NCBI GenBank assembly: GCA_937925655.1
Contig: CALAMC010000054.1
Span: 1 to 55,648 of the forward strand
Reading direction: 5' to 3'
From: an uncultured candidate division Zixibacteria bacterium
GTDB lineage: Bacteria > Zixibacteria > MSB-5A5 > GN15 > PGXB01
Length of the DNA: 55,648 nt
The position numbers were made by a program, and so were the translations under genes. The notes under the pieces were generated by a model that searched no databases, was not told the DNA's origin, and saw only the letters and a program-made list of their open reading frames with translations. This document shows, in pieces, positions 35,302-43,525 of the stretch (position 1 is its first letter; each line of letters opens with the position of its first letter).

Positions 35302-36570
35302 TTAAAAGGGCGGCGGTCCCATGCGCGGCGGTCCCTGCGATGAGGTGTTTGTCGTCGTTGTCGTGGTCGAGGAACCGGTGCCGGAAATAACCTGCATGCC
35401 CTCTTTGATATTCCGGCTGAAGACTATTTCGGTATTGGTGCCGTCGGTCAAACCGGTTTTCACCGGCTCCATAGTCAGTTCGCCGTTATCGTCGAGATAC
35501 CAGAGCATGGTCATGTCGGCGCGGCGTCCCTGGCCCGTTCCGCGCGTGGCCGAATTATCAGGTGGCATCGGTCGGCCGCCCCCGCCGGTGCTGTCGGGGT
35601 TATTGCCGTCTGACATCTGCCGGCGCCGTTTTTCCATGGCTTTCTGCATTGTTACCGCATCGGGTTTGAAACTCAAGGCCTTATTGGGGACTATTAATAC
35701 ATCTTTTTTTTGGTCGATTATGAATTCCACCGTAGCCGTCATTCCCGGCAAGAGCAGGTTGTCTTTGTTTTCGGCATTGACCACGACGGTGTAGGTGACA
35801 ACATTGGATACCGTTTGCGGTTGCATGCGGACCTGCCGTACGATGCCCTCGAATTTTTTATCGGAGTGGGCGGCCACCTCGAAGCGAACCGTCTGGTTTT
35901 CTTTTATATCGCCGATATCGCTTTCGTCGACGTCCACCAGTATTTCCATGCGGGACAGGTCCTGCGCGATTTTAAACAAGGTCGGCGCCGACAGGCTGGC
36001 CGCCACTGTCTGCCCGGCCTCGATATTTTTCTGAATTACGACACCGGCAATGGGTGATCTGATGACGGCATATTTGAGATTCTGGCGCGTACGGTCCAGC
36101 GAGGCCCGGGCCGATTTAAGCGAGGCTTTCTGGGTGGTGGCTTCCGACTGGGCAGTTATATAATCGCCTTCGGATATCATACCCCTTTCGAACAGTTCAC
36201 GGCTCTGGTTGAGTTGATATTCGGCCTTGTTCACCAGCGCTTCATAGCGTTCGACATTGGCCTCGGCCTCCAGAACGGAAGCTTTGAGCATGATGGTATC
36301 GAGCACGGCCAGAAGCTGGCCCTCGACGACATGGTCGTTGTAATCGACATAAACCGAATCGAGCGTCCCGGAAACCTGCGTGCCGACCTCGACCACAGTA
36401 ATGGGATTAAGCGTCCCGGTTGCCGAAATGGTGTTTTCCAGGTCGCCTTTTGTCACGGTGGCAAACTGGTATTTGGCGGTTTGCTTGCCGTTCATCGATT
36501 TGACCAAAGCGTAGGCGGCCACGGCCAGCACCAGAGCGACGATTATGTATATCAGAGTTTTTTTCTTCAA
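35302..36570 (-). CDS. MacA-like periplasmic adaptor (HlyD/RND family)
   Basis: 422 residues from a TTG start at 36570, which has GGAGG 7 bases upstream. N-terminal helix (TLIYIIVALVLAVAAYALV), lipoyl-type barrel (VEVGTQVSGTLDSVYVDYND), coiled-coil hairpin (about 85-150), a second lipoyl half (VIQKNIEAGQTVAAS) and beta-barrel domain. The C-terminal tail is odd: a run of Thr (TTTTTT), then a Pro/Gly-rich end (GPPRMGPPPF), not seen in classical MacA; it may be a flexible tail. First gene of the macAB-like operon; export substrate unknown. Confidence 0.92.
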   Translation of the reverse strand: MKKKTLIYIIVALVLAVAAYALVKSMNGKQTAKYQFATVTKGDLENTISATGTLNPITVVEVGTQVSGTLDSVYVDYNDHVVEGQLLAVLDTIMLKASVLEAEANVERYEALVNKAEYQLNQSRELFERGMISEGDYITAQSEATTQKASLKSARASLDRTRQNLKYAVIRSPIAGVVIQKNIEAGQTVAASLSAPTLFKIAQDLSRMEILVDVDESDIGDIKENQTVRFEVAAHSDKKFEGIVRQVRMQPQTVSNVVTYTVVVNAENKDNLLLPGMTATVEFIIDQKKDVLIVPNKALSFKPDAVTMQKAMEKRRRQMSDGNNPDSTGGGGRPMPPDNSATRGTGQGRRADMTMLWYLDDNGELTMEPVKTGLTDGTNTEIVFSRNIKEGMQVISGTGSSTTTTTTNTSSQGPPRMGPPPF

Positions 36571-36685
36571 GGCGACGCCTCCATATAAATTAATTCGTTT
36601 CTGTAAACTTTGACATACGGTAAGAAAAAAAGACTAACGTCACAAGACAAGGCGCAAAAATAGAATATAAAAGAAAAGAAACTGT

Positions 36686-37051
36686 TCAATTATTCAACGA
36701 CATAACCGTGAAAACCCGGGCCCGGGAGCCGTCGTTGAATAAAACGTCCTGCTCGATTATCTCGCGAATCTTTTGAGGAGTGATTTTGTCGGGGTCATAG
36801 GTAAAGACGACTTTGTGTTCGGAAGCATAAGTGGTGATACCATTTATCCCATCGACGCCGTGGAATAGCGAGATGAAGAAATCCGACGTGCCCCGGCAAC
36901 GGACGCCGTCCACGATCCATTCCAGCATTTTCCCGGAACCGTCGCCGACAGTCATGACCGCAGTCGGCTGGGTGAAGGCGTTGCGCAAAAAGTACCCACC
37001 CATAAGGGTCGCGATGACCAACAGCGGAATAAGTATTTTGGGCAGTTTCAT
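36686..37051 (-). CDS. membrane-anchored HMA-like small protein
   Basis: 121 residues. One N-terminal helix (ILIPLLVIATLMGGYFLRN) is followed by an approximately 70-residue domain that resembles a heavy-metal-associated (HMA) fold: VDGVRCRGTSDFFISLFHGVDGI. It has a single Cys (CRG) in the place of the usual CxxC, so binding could use one thiol or be redox-linked. It lies 10 bases after the NapH-like gene stop, suggesting one operon. Function is unknown; a link to metal or nitrogen-oxide electron transfer is a guess. Confidence 0.65.
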   Translation of the reverse strand: MKLPKILIPLLVIATLMGGYFLRNAFTQPTAVMTVGDGSGKMLEWIVDGVRCRGTSDFFISLFHGVDGINGITTYASEHKVVFTYDPDKITPQKIREIIEQDVLFNDGSRARVFTVMSLNN

Positions 37052-37061
37052 GATTATTAAC

Positions 37062-37826
37062 TTATAAATTGGCCCGAAGACTCAAAACGCCGTCTTCGGG
37101 GCAGGCTTCGATGCATTCCAGGCAGTTGGTGCAGTCGCGGTCGCGCACTTTAAGGCGGTTCTGCACGGGAATGTCATGAGGGCAGGATACCTGGCACAGC
37201 CCGCAGTCGGTGCAACTTTGTTCGTCGCGGGTGACTTTAGCCAGGCCGACGCGCGAAAAGGGGTCCAGCACGGCGCCGAGGGGACACAAATAACGGCAGA
37301 AAAACATCGGGATCAAAAAGGCGCCGATGGTCATGACGCCGAGCACGATATACGATACCATCCCCAGCGAGCCATGGCCGAACCCGGAGAAAATCAGGTA
37401 GTAGGGGTCATAGCCGCGATAAATCAATTCCGCGGCGTTGTATGTCAGGTACAGGAATATCGCCAGAAGCGGATAGCGGACAAGTTTCAATATGTTATTC
37501 AAGCGTGGCCCGGGATGGGTTTTCTTACGGAAAATTTTATTGCCGATGCGGCCGAAAATTTCGCCGACAAAGCCGATCGGGCAGGCCCAGCCGCAGAAGG
37601 ATTTTTTGGCCACAAGGGCCAGAATGAGAACGGCGACCATCATGGATAAATTAAGCGCACCCAGGGCGCAATTGAATTCCCCGGCCGTGAAAAGTCCCCA
37701 GAGGCTTTCGACCCCGCCGAACGGACACCAGGCTTCAAAAGACCTTTGCCCATAGCCCAGAGCCAGATATATGACCAGCCCCAGCACGATGGCCATCAAT
37801 GTATAGCGGATAATTCGTATTTTCAC
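37062..37826 (-). CDS. NapH/NosR-like membrane 4Fe-4S ferredoxin protein
   Basis: 254 residues from a GTG at 37826 with GGAG 6 bases upstream. Several membrane helices carry the cytoplasmic motifs CGWACPIGF and CRYLCPLGA, followed by two 4Fe-4S clusters in CTDCGLCQVSCP and CTNCLECIEACP. Members such as NapH, NosR and YccM pass electrons across or along the membrane to periplasmic reductases. The partner is unclear; the small HMA-like protein is next door, and the nitric oxide locus lies 800 bases away. Its start resembles that of 2762 (an ATG out of frame inside ATGTG). Confidence 0.85.
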   Translation of the reverse strand: MKIRIIRYTLMAIVLGLVIYLALGYGQRSFEAWCPFGGVESLWGLFTAGEFNCALGALNLSMMVAVLILALVAKKSFCGWACPIGFVGEIFGRIGNKIFRKKTHPGPRLNNILKLVRYPLLAIFLYLTYNAAELIYRGYDPYYLIFSGFGHGSLGMVSYIVLGVMTIGAFLIPMFFCRYLCPLGAVLDPFSRVGLAKVTRDEQSCTDCGLCQVSCPHDIPVQNRLKVRDRDCTNCLECIEACPEDGVLSLRANL

Positions 37827-37952
37827 ATTTTACTCCGTCTCAAAGCCCGGAATGTAAGTAAAAAGGCGGCTTGGGGCAAATGGTTTTGGGGGTGTTTCAT
37901 TTTTATATAAAGAGAAAGGGTCGTATTATATGAAGGCAAGGTGACGCTGTAT

Positions 37953-38396
37953 TTACCTGTCATCCTCCGGCAGTTCGCCGCCCTGCGCCGTGACCCAGTT
38001 ATAAATGACAGCTTTCTGCCGCTCGTTCAGCTTGGCCGAGGAGTGCAAGATAAGATATATCATCAAGGGCATCTCGCCTTCTTTGATTTCCTCGCCGATG
38101 TTTTCGGCCAGCTTTATTTGCTTTTTCGCAGAATAGGTGCCCCATTCGGAAAAATTAAGATTCTCCCGCCCTTCGTTGACGTCGCCGGTCACCAGCCATG
38201 ATACCGGCGCTACATGTGAATACCAGGGCCAGACCGTTTCATTGGAGTGGCAATCATAGCAGGATTTCTTGAAAATATCTTTGACTTCGGACGGGCCTTC
38301 GAAATCGGCCGTGACGGGCGGGTTGTCCCGTATTACGGGAATGAGCTGCATTATCAGGAATATGACGACAAAAAAGAGAAGGATAATTTTTTGCAT
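37953..38396 (-). CDS. haem-binding domain protein (CxxCH)
   Basis: 147 residues with an N-terminal helix or signal peptide (IILLFFVVIFLIMQLIP) and one c-type haem motif, CYDCH, in FKKSCYDCHSNETVWPWY. This matches the Haem_bd family pattern, with a C-terminal region ending in a coil. Probably a periplasmic monohaem cytochrome-like protein. It is divergent from the Rrf2 gene and, through that, from the nitric oxide reductase, so it could share regulation, but I see no paired regulatory site on its side. Confidence 0.82.
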   Translation of the reverse strand: MQKIILLFFVVIFLIMQLIPVIRDNPPVTADFEGPSEVKDIFKKSCYDCHSNETVWPWYSHVAPVSWLVTGDVNEGRENLNFSEWGTYSAKKQIKLAENIGEEIKEGEMPLMIYLILHSSAKLNERQKAVIYNWVTAQGGELPEDDR

Positions 38397-38587
38397 ATAC
38401 TTTTCCCCATTAAAACAGGATTACTTCAGGTTTCAAGTAATGTGACAAAGCCAACCGCCGGTGTCAATAATATATTCTAACCGTAAGCTATCAAGCGGAT
38501 TGGAGGACATGGTCGGGATCGTCGCCGGCCTCGGGCTTTAGAAAACTTTAGATATAAAAAAGCTACTGAAAATTATTAAGAAACTTC

Positions 38588-38616
38588 TTGACAAAACCGA
38601 TGTATAAAGGCATATT
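38588..38616 (+). promoter_or_regulatory. candidate promoter of the rrf2 gene
   Basis: TTGACA (38588-38593), a 17-base spacer and CATATT (38611-38616). The expected start of transcription is about 38623, giving an 18-base leader to the ATG at 38641. Confidence 0.55.
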
Positions 38617-38617
38617 G

Positions 38618-38628
38618 ACATGCGAATA
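38618..38628 (+). promoter_or_regulatory. candidate Rrf2 motif, copy 1
   Basis: ACATGCGAATA overlaps the predicted start of transcription of rrf2. The same core ACATGCGA-W-TA is found upstream of the hemerythrin gene. Repression by the Rrf2 protein itself is the simplest reading, but the motif has only two copies. Confidence 0.35.
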
Positions 38629-38640
38629 GGGGAATAGTAT

Positions 38641-39051
38641 ATGATATCCAAAACCGGAATACACGCCACATTGGCCCTGACCTTTCTGGCCGAGCTTGAG
38701 CCCGGCCAATACGCCGGGGCAGCGCAGATTGCCGACGAGGTCGGCGCCCCCCGCAATTATCTCGGCAAACTGCTCAAACAACTGGGCGAACAGGGTCTTC
38801 TGGATTCCCAGAAGGGTTTCGGCGGCGGTTTCCGTCTGGCCAAGGCGCCGGATAAAATCACTTTATATGATATAATCGAGCCGCTGGATCGGATCAGCAA
38901 ATGGAACGGTTGTTTTCTGGGCCGGGCGCGGTGTTCGGAAAAGTCGCCCTGTGCCGTCCACAAACAATGGTCGCAAATCCGTGAGGATTACCTGCGATTT
39001 TTAAAGGAAACGACGGTAGCGGCGTTGGCCCGAAAGAAAGCGAATCAATAA
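38641..39051 (+). CDS. Rrf2-family Fe-S transcriptional regulator (NsrR/IscR-like)
   Basis: 136 residues. N-terminal winged helix (IADEVGAPRNYLGKLLKQL) and three cysteines, C91, C98 and C104, in the loop where IscR and NsrR bind an Fe-S cluster. Spacing C-x6-C-x5-C is close to IscR. Being first before hemerythrin and nitric oxide reductase, it probably senses nitric oxide or redox state and represses these genes, like NsrR. GGGGAA lies before the ATG. It is a good candidate for autoregulation. Confidence 0.88.
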   Translation: MISKTGIHATLALTFLAELEPGQYAGAAQIADEVGAPRNYLGKLLKQLGEQGLLDSQKGFGGGFRLAKAPDKITLYDIIEPLDRISKWNGCFLGRARCSEKSPCAVHKQWSQIREDYLRFLKETTVAALARKKANQ

Positions 39052-39086
39052 AAGCGAATATTTTTTTGATATATAATAAGATAATA

Positions 39087-39097
39087 ACATGCGATTA
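39087..39097 (+). promoter_or_regulatory. candidate Rrf2 motif, copy 2
   Basis: ACATGCGATTA, 20 bases upstream of the hemerythrin ATG, differs from copy 1 at one position. A TATAAT-like box follows directly at 39098-39103 but would put the start inside the ribosome site, so the promoter itself is unclear. Confidence 0.3.
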
Positions 39098-39117
39098 TAT
39101 AATGAAAGGAGTTTAAC

Positions 39118-39714
39118 ATGAGACCGACGGAAATTCTATCCGGCGAGCACCGTGTGATCGAGGTCGTTCTGGCCTGCCTGGAGCGCATGGTCGAGCAATC
39201 CGAACAAGACGGCCGTCTGGACAAAACCGCCGCCCTTTGGGCGGTCGATATTATCCGCAATTTTGCCGACCGGTGTCACCACGGAAAAGAAGAAAAGCAT
39301 CTGTTTGCGGCTCTGGTGGAAAAGGGTTTACCGGAGCAGGGCGGCCCGGTCGGGCAGATGCTTCACGAGCACGAACAGGGGCGCGATTATGTCCGGGGCA
39401 TGGATGAAAGTATCGCGGCCGCATCGGAGGGCAAGGCCGATGGGCTGATCACATTTTCTGAAAATGCCCGTAATTATATTGAATTGCTGCGTCATCATAT
39501 ACAAAAAGAGGATGGCGTATTGTTTCCGGTGGCCGACCGTTTGCTCGATGATTCGGGGCAGCAAAGCCTTCTGGCCGCCTTCGCAAAGGTGGAATCCGAA
39601 CACATGGGCAGCGGAACCCACGAGAAATATTTGAACATGGTGAAGGATCTGGCGCGGCGATTCAATGTGCCATGTGAACATTTGCATGGTAAATCGTGCC
39701 ATTGCGGGCACTGA
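39118..39714 (+). CDS. hemerythrin domain protein
   Basis: 198 residues with the diiron His/Glu pattern: GEHRVIE near the start, HHGKEEKHLF, HEHEQGRD and HHIQKEDGVLFP. The four-helix bundle holds a non-haem diiron centre that binds O2 or nitric oxide or scavenges iron. A C-terminal region with CEHLHGKSCHCGH adds Cys/His that could bind metal. A strong ribosome site, AAAGGAG, precedes the ATG. The position between an Rrf2 regulator and nitric oxide reductase suggests a role in nitrosative-stress defence, as with YtfE/Ric; the domain is larger than minimal hemerythrins. Confidence 0.88.
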   Translation: MRPTEILSGEHRVIEVVLACLERMVEQSEQDGRLDKTAALWAVDIIRNFADRCHHGKEEKHLFAALVEKGLPEQGGPVGQMLHEHEQGRDYVRGMDESIAAASEGKADGLITFSENARNYIELLRHHIQKEDGVLFPVADRLLDDSGQQSLLAAFAKVESEHMGSGTHEKYLNMVKDLARRFNVPCEHLHGKSCHCGH

Positions 39715-39760
39715 TGTCGGTTAACGGATTTATTAAAAATAACCGGAAAGGGTACATGTC

Positions 39761-42040
39761 ATGAAGCGTTTATGGATAGCATTCATTCTGGTGATTGTTA
39801 TCTCTTTCGGAGTGCTCGGCTGGGCGGGTTTCCGAATTTACCAGGAAAAGCCCCCGATTCCCGAAAGTGTCGTTGCCACCGATGGTCGGACCATTATTTC
39901 GACCGGAGAGGTGACGGCCGGTCAGAATGTCTGGCGAGCGATGGGTGGTATGCAGCTGGGTTCGATCTGGGGGCACGGCAGTTATGTCGCACCCGATTGG
40001 ACGGCCGACTGGCTGCACCGCGAATGTGTCTTTATTCTCGAGGCCTGGTCGCATGCCGACTATGGCCGGAAATACGATCAACTAAACGGCGAGGAGCAGG
40101 CGACGCTGCAGGCGCGTCTCAAGGAAATGATGCGGCGTAACACGTACGATCCCGCGACCGGGCGGATTGTCCTGGAGCCGATTCGGGCCGAAGCCTTCGA
40201 AAGCAATCTTAATTACTATAAGACGATTTTCACCGAGGGTCACGAGGAATATGCCATCCCCGCCAATACTCTCACGGACCCGGATAAGATTCGGAAGCTG
40301 GCTTCGTTTTTCTTCTGGTCGTCATGGGCCGCTTCGACCAATCGCCCCGGGGACAATATCACCTATACCAGCAACTGGCCGCATGAACCGCTTGTCGACA
40401 ACGAACCGACCAGCGACGCCATTATCTGGACCGGTTTCAGCATCATTATGCTTTTGGCGGGCATCGGGCTTCTGGTATGGTACCATGCCTCGCAGAAGCG
40501 TGAGCCGGTGGCCGAGAAAATTCCCGATGTCGATCCCCTGTTGAGTTTCACGGCCACGCCGTCGCAGAAGGCCATTGTCAAGTATTTCTGGACGGTGGCG
40601 GGATTGTTTCTGGCGCAGATGGTCATGGGCGTAATTTCCGCGCATTACGGAGTCGAGGGTCACGGCCTGTATGGCATTCCTCTGGCGGAATGGCTGCCCT
40701 ATGCCGTCACCCGCACCTGGCACACGCAGTTGGGAATTTTCTGGATCGCCACGGCCTGGCTCGCGGCGGGTCTGTTCATCGGCCCGGCCGTAAGCGGTAA
40801 AGAGCTCCCCGGCCAGAAGCTGGGTGTCAACGTTTTGTTTGTCGCTCTGGTCGTGGTCGTGGTCGGTTCGCTGGCCGGTGAATGGTTGAGCGTCAAGGGA
40901 CATCTTGGCGGCGACAACTGGTTCTGGTTCGGTCATCAGGGTTATGAATATGTTGACCTCGGGCGCGTCTGGCAAATAGGATTACTGGTCGGACTCGGTC
41001 TGTGGCTGTATTTGGTCGGACGCAATGTCATCATCGGCATTCGCGGCGGCGGCGAACAGAAACCGCTCATGACCATGTTTTTCATATCGGCGGTGGCCAT
41101 CGGCGGTTTCTATATGGCCGGATTAATGTGGGGCAAGAACACGCACCTGTCACTGGCTGAATACTGGCGCTGGTGGGTAGTGCACCTCTGGGTCGAAGGA
41201 TTTTTCGAGGTTTTCGCGACGGCGGTCATTGCCTTTTTGTTCGCGCGGCTGGGACTGGTGCGACTCAAGAGCGCCAACGCGGCGGTTCTATTTTCAACCA
41301 CGATATTTTTGACCGGCGGAATAATCGGGGCCTTGCACCATCTCTATTTCGCCGGGACACCGACAGTGGTCATGGCGCTGGGCGCCGTCTTCAGCGCCCT
41401 GGAAGTGGTTCCTCTGACCATCATCGGTTTCGAGGCCTGGGACAATATCCGCCTGGCGCGGTCATCGGAATGGGCCCGGAAGTACCGCTGGCCGATATAT
41501 TTTTTCGTCGCGGTCGCTTTCTGGAATATGGTCGGAGCCGGGCTGTTCGGCTTCATGATCAATCCGCCGATTGCGCTGTACTATATGCAGGGACTCAATA
41601 CCACTCCGGTGCATGGCCATACCGCTCTGTTCGGCGTGTACGGCATGCTCGGCCTGGGATTGATGCTGTTTTGTTTGCGGGTGCTGTATGTCAAGCGCGA
41701 CTGGAAGGATAATATTATCAAAGCGTCCTTCTGGACGATCAATGTCGGCCTGGCTTTGATGGTGCTTTTGAGCCTGTTACCGATCGGTTTCATGCAGACC
41801 TGGGCGTCGGTCGAGCACGGCTACTGGTTCGCGCGGTCCAGCGAATTTTTGTATTCACCGGCGGTCACCGTCTTCAAATGGTTGCGAGCGCCGGGCGATA
41901 TAATTTTCGCCGCGGGCATTCTGATATTTGTTTTATTCGTTTTCGGGTTGGCCACCGGACATTCGCTACTGAAGGACAAGGGGACGACGTGGTCGCCTGC
42001 AGACGCCAAAAGGCCGTCGATACCGGTTTCCAAAAAATAA
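39761..42040 (+). CDS. norZ: quinol-dependent nitric oxide reductase (qNOR)
   Basis: 759 residues, haem-copper oxidase superfamily with about 14 helices: an N-terminal cytochrome-c-like fold (ATDGRTIISTGEVTAGQNVW) fused to the NorB catalytic part. His ligands are visible in RTWHTQLGIFW, VHLWVEGFFEVF, LHHLYFAGTP and HGHTALFG. It reduces two NO to N2O with quinol electrons and no cytochrome c subunit, which usually means detoxification. It ends the Rrf2-hemerythrin-norZ set. A 47-base gap with a CGGTTA / TAACCG dyad precedes it. Confidence 0.95.
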   Translation: MKRLWIAFILVIVISFGVLGWAGFRIYQEKPPIPESVVATDGRTIISTGEVTAGQNVWRAMGGMQLGSIWGHGSYVAPDWTADWLHRECVFILEAWSHADYGRKYDQLNGEEQATLQARLKEMMRRNTYDPATGRIVLEPIRAEAFESNLNYYKTIFTEGHEEYAIPANTLTDPDKIRKLASFFFWSSWAASTNRPGDNITYTSNWPHEPLVDNEPTSDAIIWTGFSIIMLLAGIGLLVWYHASQKREPVAEKIPDVDPLLSFTATPSQKAIVKYFWTVAGLFLAQMVMGVISAHYGVEGHGLYGIPLAEWLPYAVTRTWHTQLGIFWIATAWLAAGLFIGPAVSGKELPGQKLGVNVLFVALVVVVVGSLAGEWLSVKGHLGGDNWFWFGHQGYEYVDLGRVWQIGLLVGLGLWLYLVGRNVIIGIRGGGEQKPLMTMFFISAVAIGGFYMAGLMWGKNTHLSLAEYWRWWVVHLWVEGFFEVFATAVIAFLFARLGLVRLKSANAAVLFSTTIFLTGGIIGALHHLYFAGTPTVVMALGAVFSALEVVPLTIIGFEAWDNIRLARSSEWARKYRWPIYFFVAVAFWNMVGAGLFGFMINPPIALYYMQGLNTTPVHGHTALFGVYGMLGLGLMLFCLRVLYVKRDWKDNIIKASFWTINVGLALMVLLSLLPIGFMQTWASVEHGYWFARSSEFLYSPAVTVFKWLRAPGDIIFAAGILIFVLFVFGLATGHSLLKDKGTTWSPADAKRPSIPVSKK

Positions 42041-42104
42041 ACCGGCCGGCGCAAGGAAACCGCGAACCGAGCGGTGAAATGCAGTTTGACGGGAAAATAA
42101 TTCA

Positions 42105-42129
42105 GGAGGCGGACGTTATGTCCGCCTCC
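42105..42129. terminator. hairpin between convergent genes
   Basis: GGAGGCGGAC and GTCCGCCTCC form a perfect 10-base stem with loop GTTAT. It lies between norZ and the ORP-like operon, which converge. No long T tract follows on either strand, so termination would be partial. Confidence 0.5.
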
Positions 42130-42175
42130 CTTGTTGCAATGGCGTTACATACAACAGAAGGATGGAAATGCCACC

Positions 42176-42556
42176 CTATTTTTGTCCGCACCCATCGTGT
42201 CCACCCTGGTGGAAGCCGGGGTCATCGCACGGATTGGCGCCGGTGGCAAGGTTGCCGTTGAGATAGGCCATCACGACTTCCTCGGGTTTGCCGCAGGGTG
42301 CGCCCATGATCACCTCGATGCCGTTCTGACGGAACATGCCGACGGCGCGGCCGCCCATGCCTCCGGCGATGATGGCGGTGCACCCCATGCGGCTCAGCCA
42401 GACCGGGAAAACGCCCGGTTCGTGCGGCGGCGGAGTATGAATTTCGGATTTGATGATTTTTCGGGTTTGCGGGTCGATATCCACGACCGTGAAATACTGG
42501 CAATGACCGAAATGGGCGCAGAGCAACCCCTCGGCCGTAGGTACGGCAATTTTCAT
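42176..42556 (-). CDS. NifX/NifB-type cofactor-binding protein, copy 1
   Basis: 126 residues of the dinitrogenase Fe-Mo cofactor biosynthesis fold (MKIAVPTAEGLLCAHFGHCQYF, AIIAGGMGGRAVGMF). A Cys/His-rich C-terminus (GANPCDDPGFHQGGHDGCG) suggests metal binding. The family holds Mo/Fe or Mo/Cu-S clusters, as in orange protein. Last gene of the ORP-like operon, 3 bases after the ATPase. No nitrogenase genes are near, so it is not for nitrogen fixation. Confidence 0.88.
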   Translation of the reverse strand: MKIAVPTAEGLLCAHFGHCQYFTVVDIDPQTRKIIKSEIHTPPPHEPGVFPVWLSRMGCTAIIAGGMGGRAVGMFRQNGIEVIMGAPCGKPEEVVMAYLNGNLATGANPCDDPGFHQGGHDGCGQK

Positions 42557-42559
42557 ATT

Positions 42560-43525
42560 CTATACCTCTTTTTCCGTTGGTTTTCCCAGTTGTATCAGTG
42601 GCACGTTATTGGTCCGGCTTCGCCGGTGCGGCCGGTTCATATCCTCGATTAAATTATTCCACAATTCTTGAAAGTTCTTTGTCACGCCGTCCTTTCGGAA
42701 CTCGGGGTAAGGCAGGCCAGCCATCTGGGCCCGGGTGATGGATGTATCGTACGGAATCCGGGACAGCACTTCGATTTTGGCGGTCGCCGCCAATTGCACG
42801 ATTTTATCCGTCATGTCCCGGTTGAGATCGCATTTGTTGATGCAGATACCGGTATGAATTCCGAAATGGCCGGTCAGCTCGAGCAGGCGCTCCATGTCGT
42901 GAATGGCCGCGACGGTCGGTTCTGTCACGATCAGCGCGTAATCAACGCCGGTCAATGAGGCGATCACCGGACAGCCGATGCCCGGCGAGCCATCGATGAT
43001 GATCAATTCATGATTATTTTTTTCCGCCAGATCGCGGGCCGTCTTTCGTAGCAGTGATACCAGTTTTCCGGAATTGGCCTCGGCGATACCCAGCCGGGCG
43101 TGCACCAGCGGACCGTATTTGGTGTCGTCGAGAAACCATCGGCCGCTGACATGGTCAACCATACGTATGGCCCGGGTGGGACAGAATTCGGCGCAGATAG
43201 CGCAACCCTCGCACGCCAGCGAGTCGACATAATAACGCCGGGCGTCAATCTCGGAAGTTTCGAATCTTTCACCAATGGCATCGAGGCGGCAGTACTCCAG
43301 ACAGAGACCGCAATCGTTGCAGAGTTCATAATCGATGACGGCCTTCTGACTGCCGATAAAATCATGCGACGCCAAATTATTGCCGCGCAAAATGAGATGC
43401 AAATCGGCGGCGTCGACATCGCAGTCAACCATGACCTTGTTTTCCGCGAAATATGCCAGCGATCCGACCAGGCTGGTTTTGCCGGTTCCGCCTTTGCCGC
43501 TGATAACCGTGACTTCCCGAATCAT
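42560..43525 (-). CDS. MinD/ParA-like ATPase with ferredoxin insert, copy 1
   Basis: 321 residues. Deviant Walker A ISGKGGTGKTS, switch region DGSPGIGCPV, and two inserted 4Fe-4S motifs: CNDCGLCLEYCR and CEGCAICAEFCP. The family (Mrp/MinD with ferredoxin insertion) forms dimers and is linked to Fe-S cluster carriage. In Desulfovibrio, such ATPases pair with orange protein. The start overlaps the stop of the second copy by 4 bases. Sequence similarity to the next gene indicates a duplication. Confidence 0.92.
   Translation of the reverse strand: MIREVTVISGKGGTGKTSLVGSLAYFAENKVMVDCDVDAADLHLILRGNNLASHDFIGSQKAVIDYELCNDCGLCLEYCRLDAIGERFETSEIDARRYYVDSLACEGCAICAEFCPTRAIRMVDHVSGRWFLDDTKYGPLVHARLGIAEANSGKLVSLLRKTARDLAEKNNHELIIIDGSPGIGCPVIASLTGVDYALIVTEPTVAAIHDMERLLELTGHFGIHTGICINKCDLNRDMTDKIVQLAATAKIEVLSRIPYDTSITRAQMAGLPYPEFRKDGVTKNFQELWNNLIEDMNRPHRRSRTNNVPLIQLGKPTEKEV

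Noticed and set aside
39066..39079. FNR/DNR-like site TTGAT-N4-AATAA before hemerythrin
   Set aside because: The right half does not match ATCAA, and no promoter could be placed at a proper distance.
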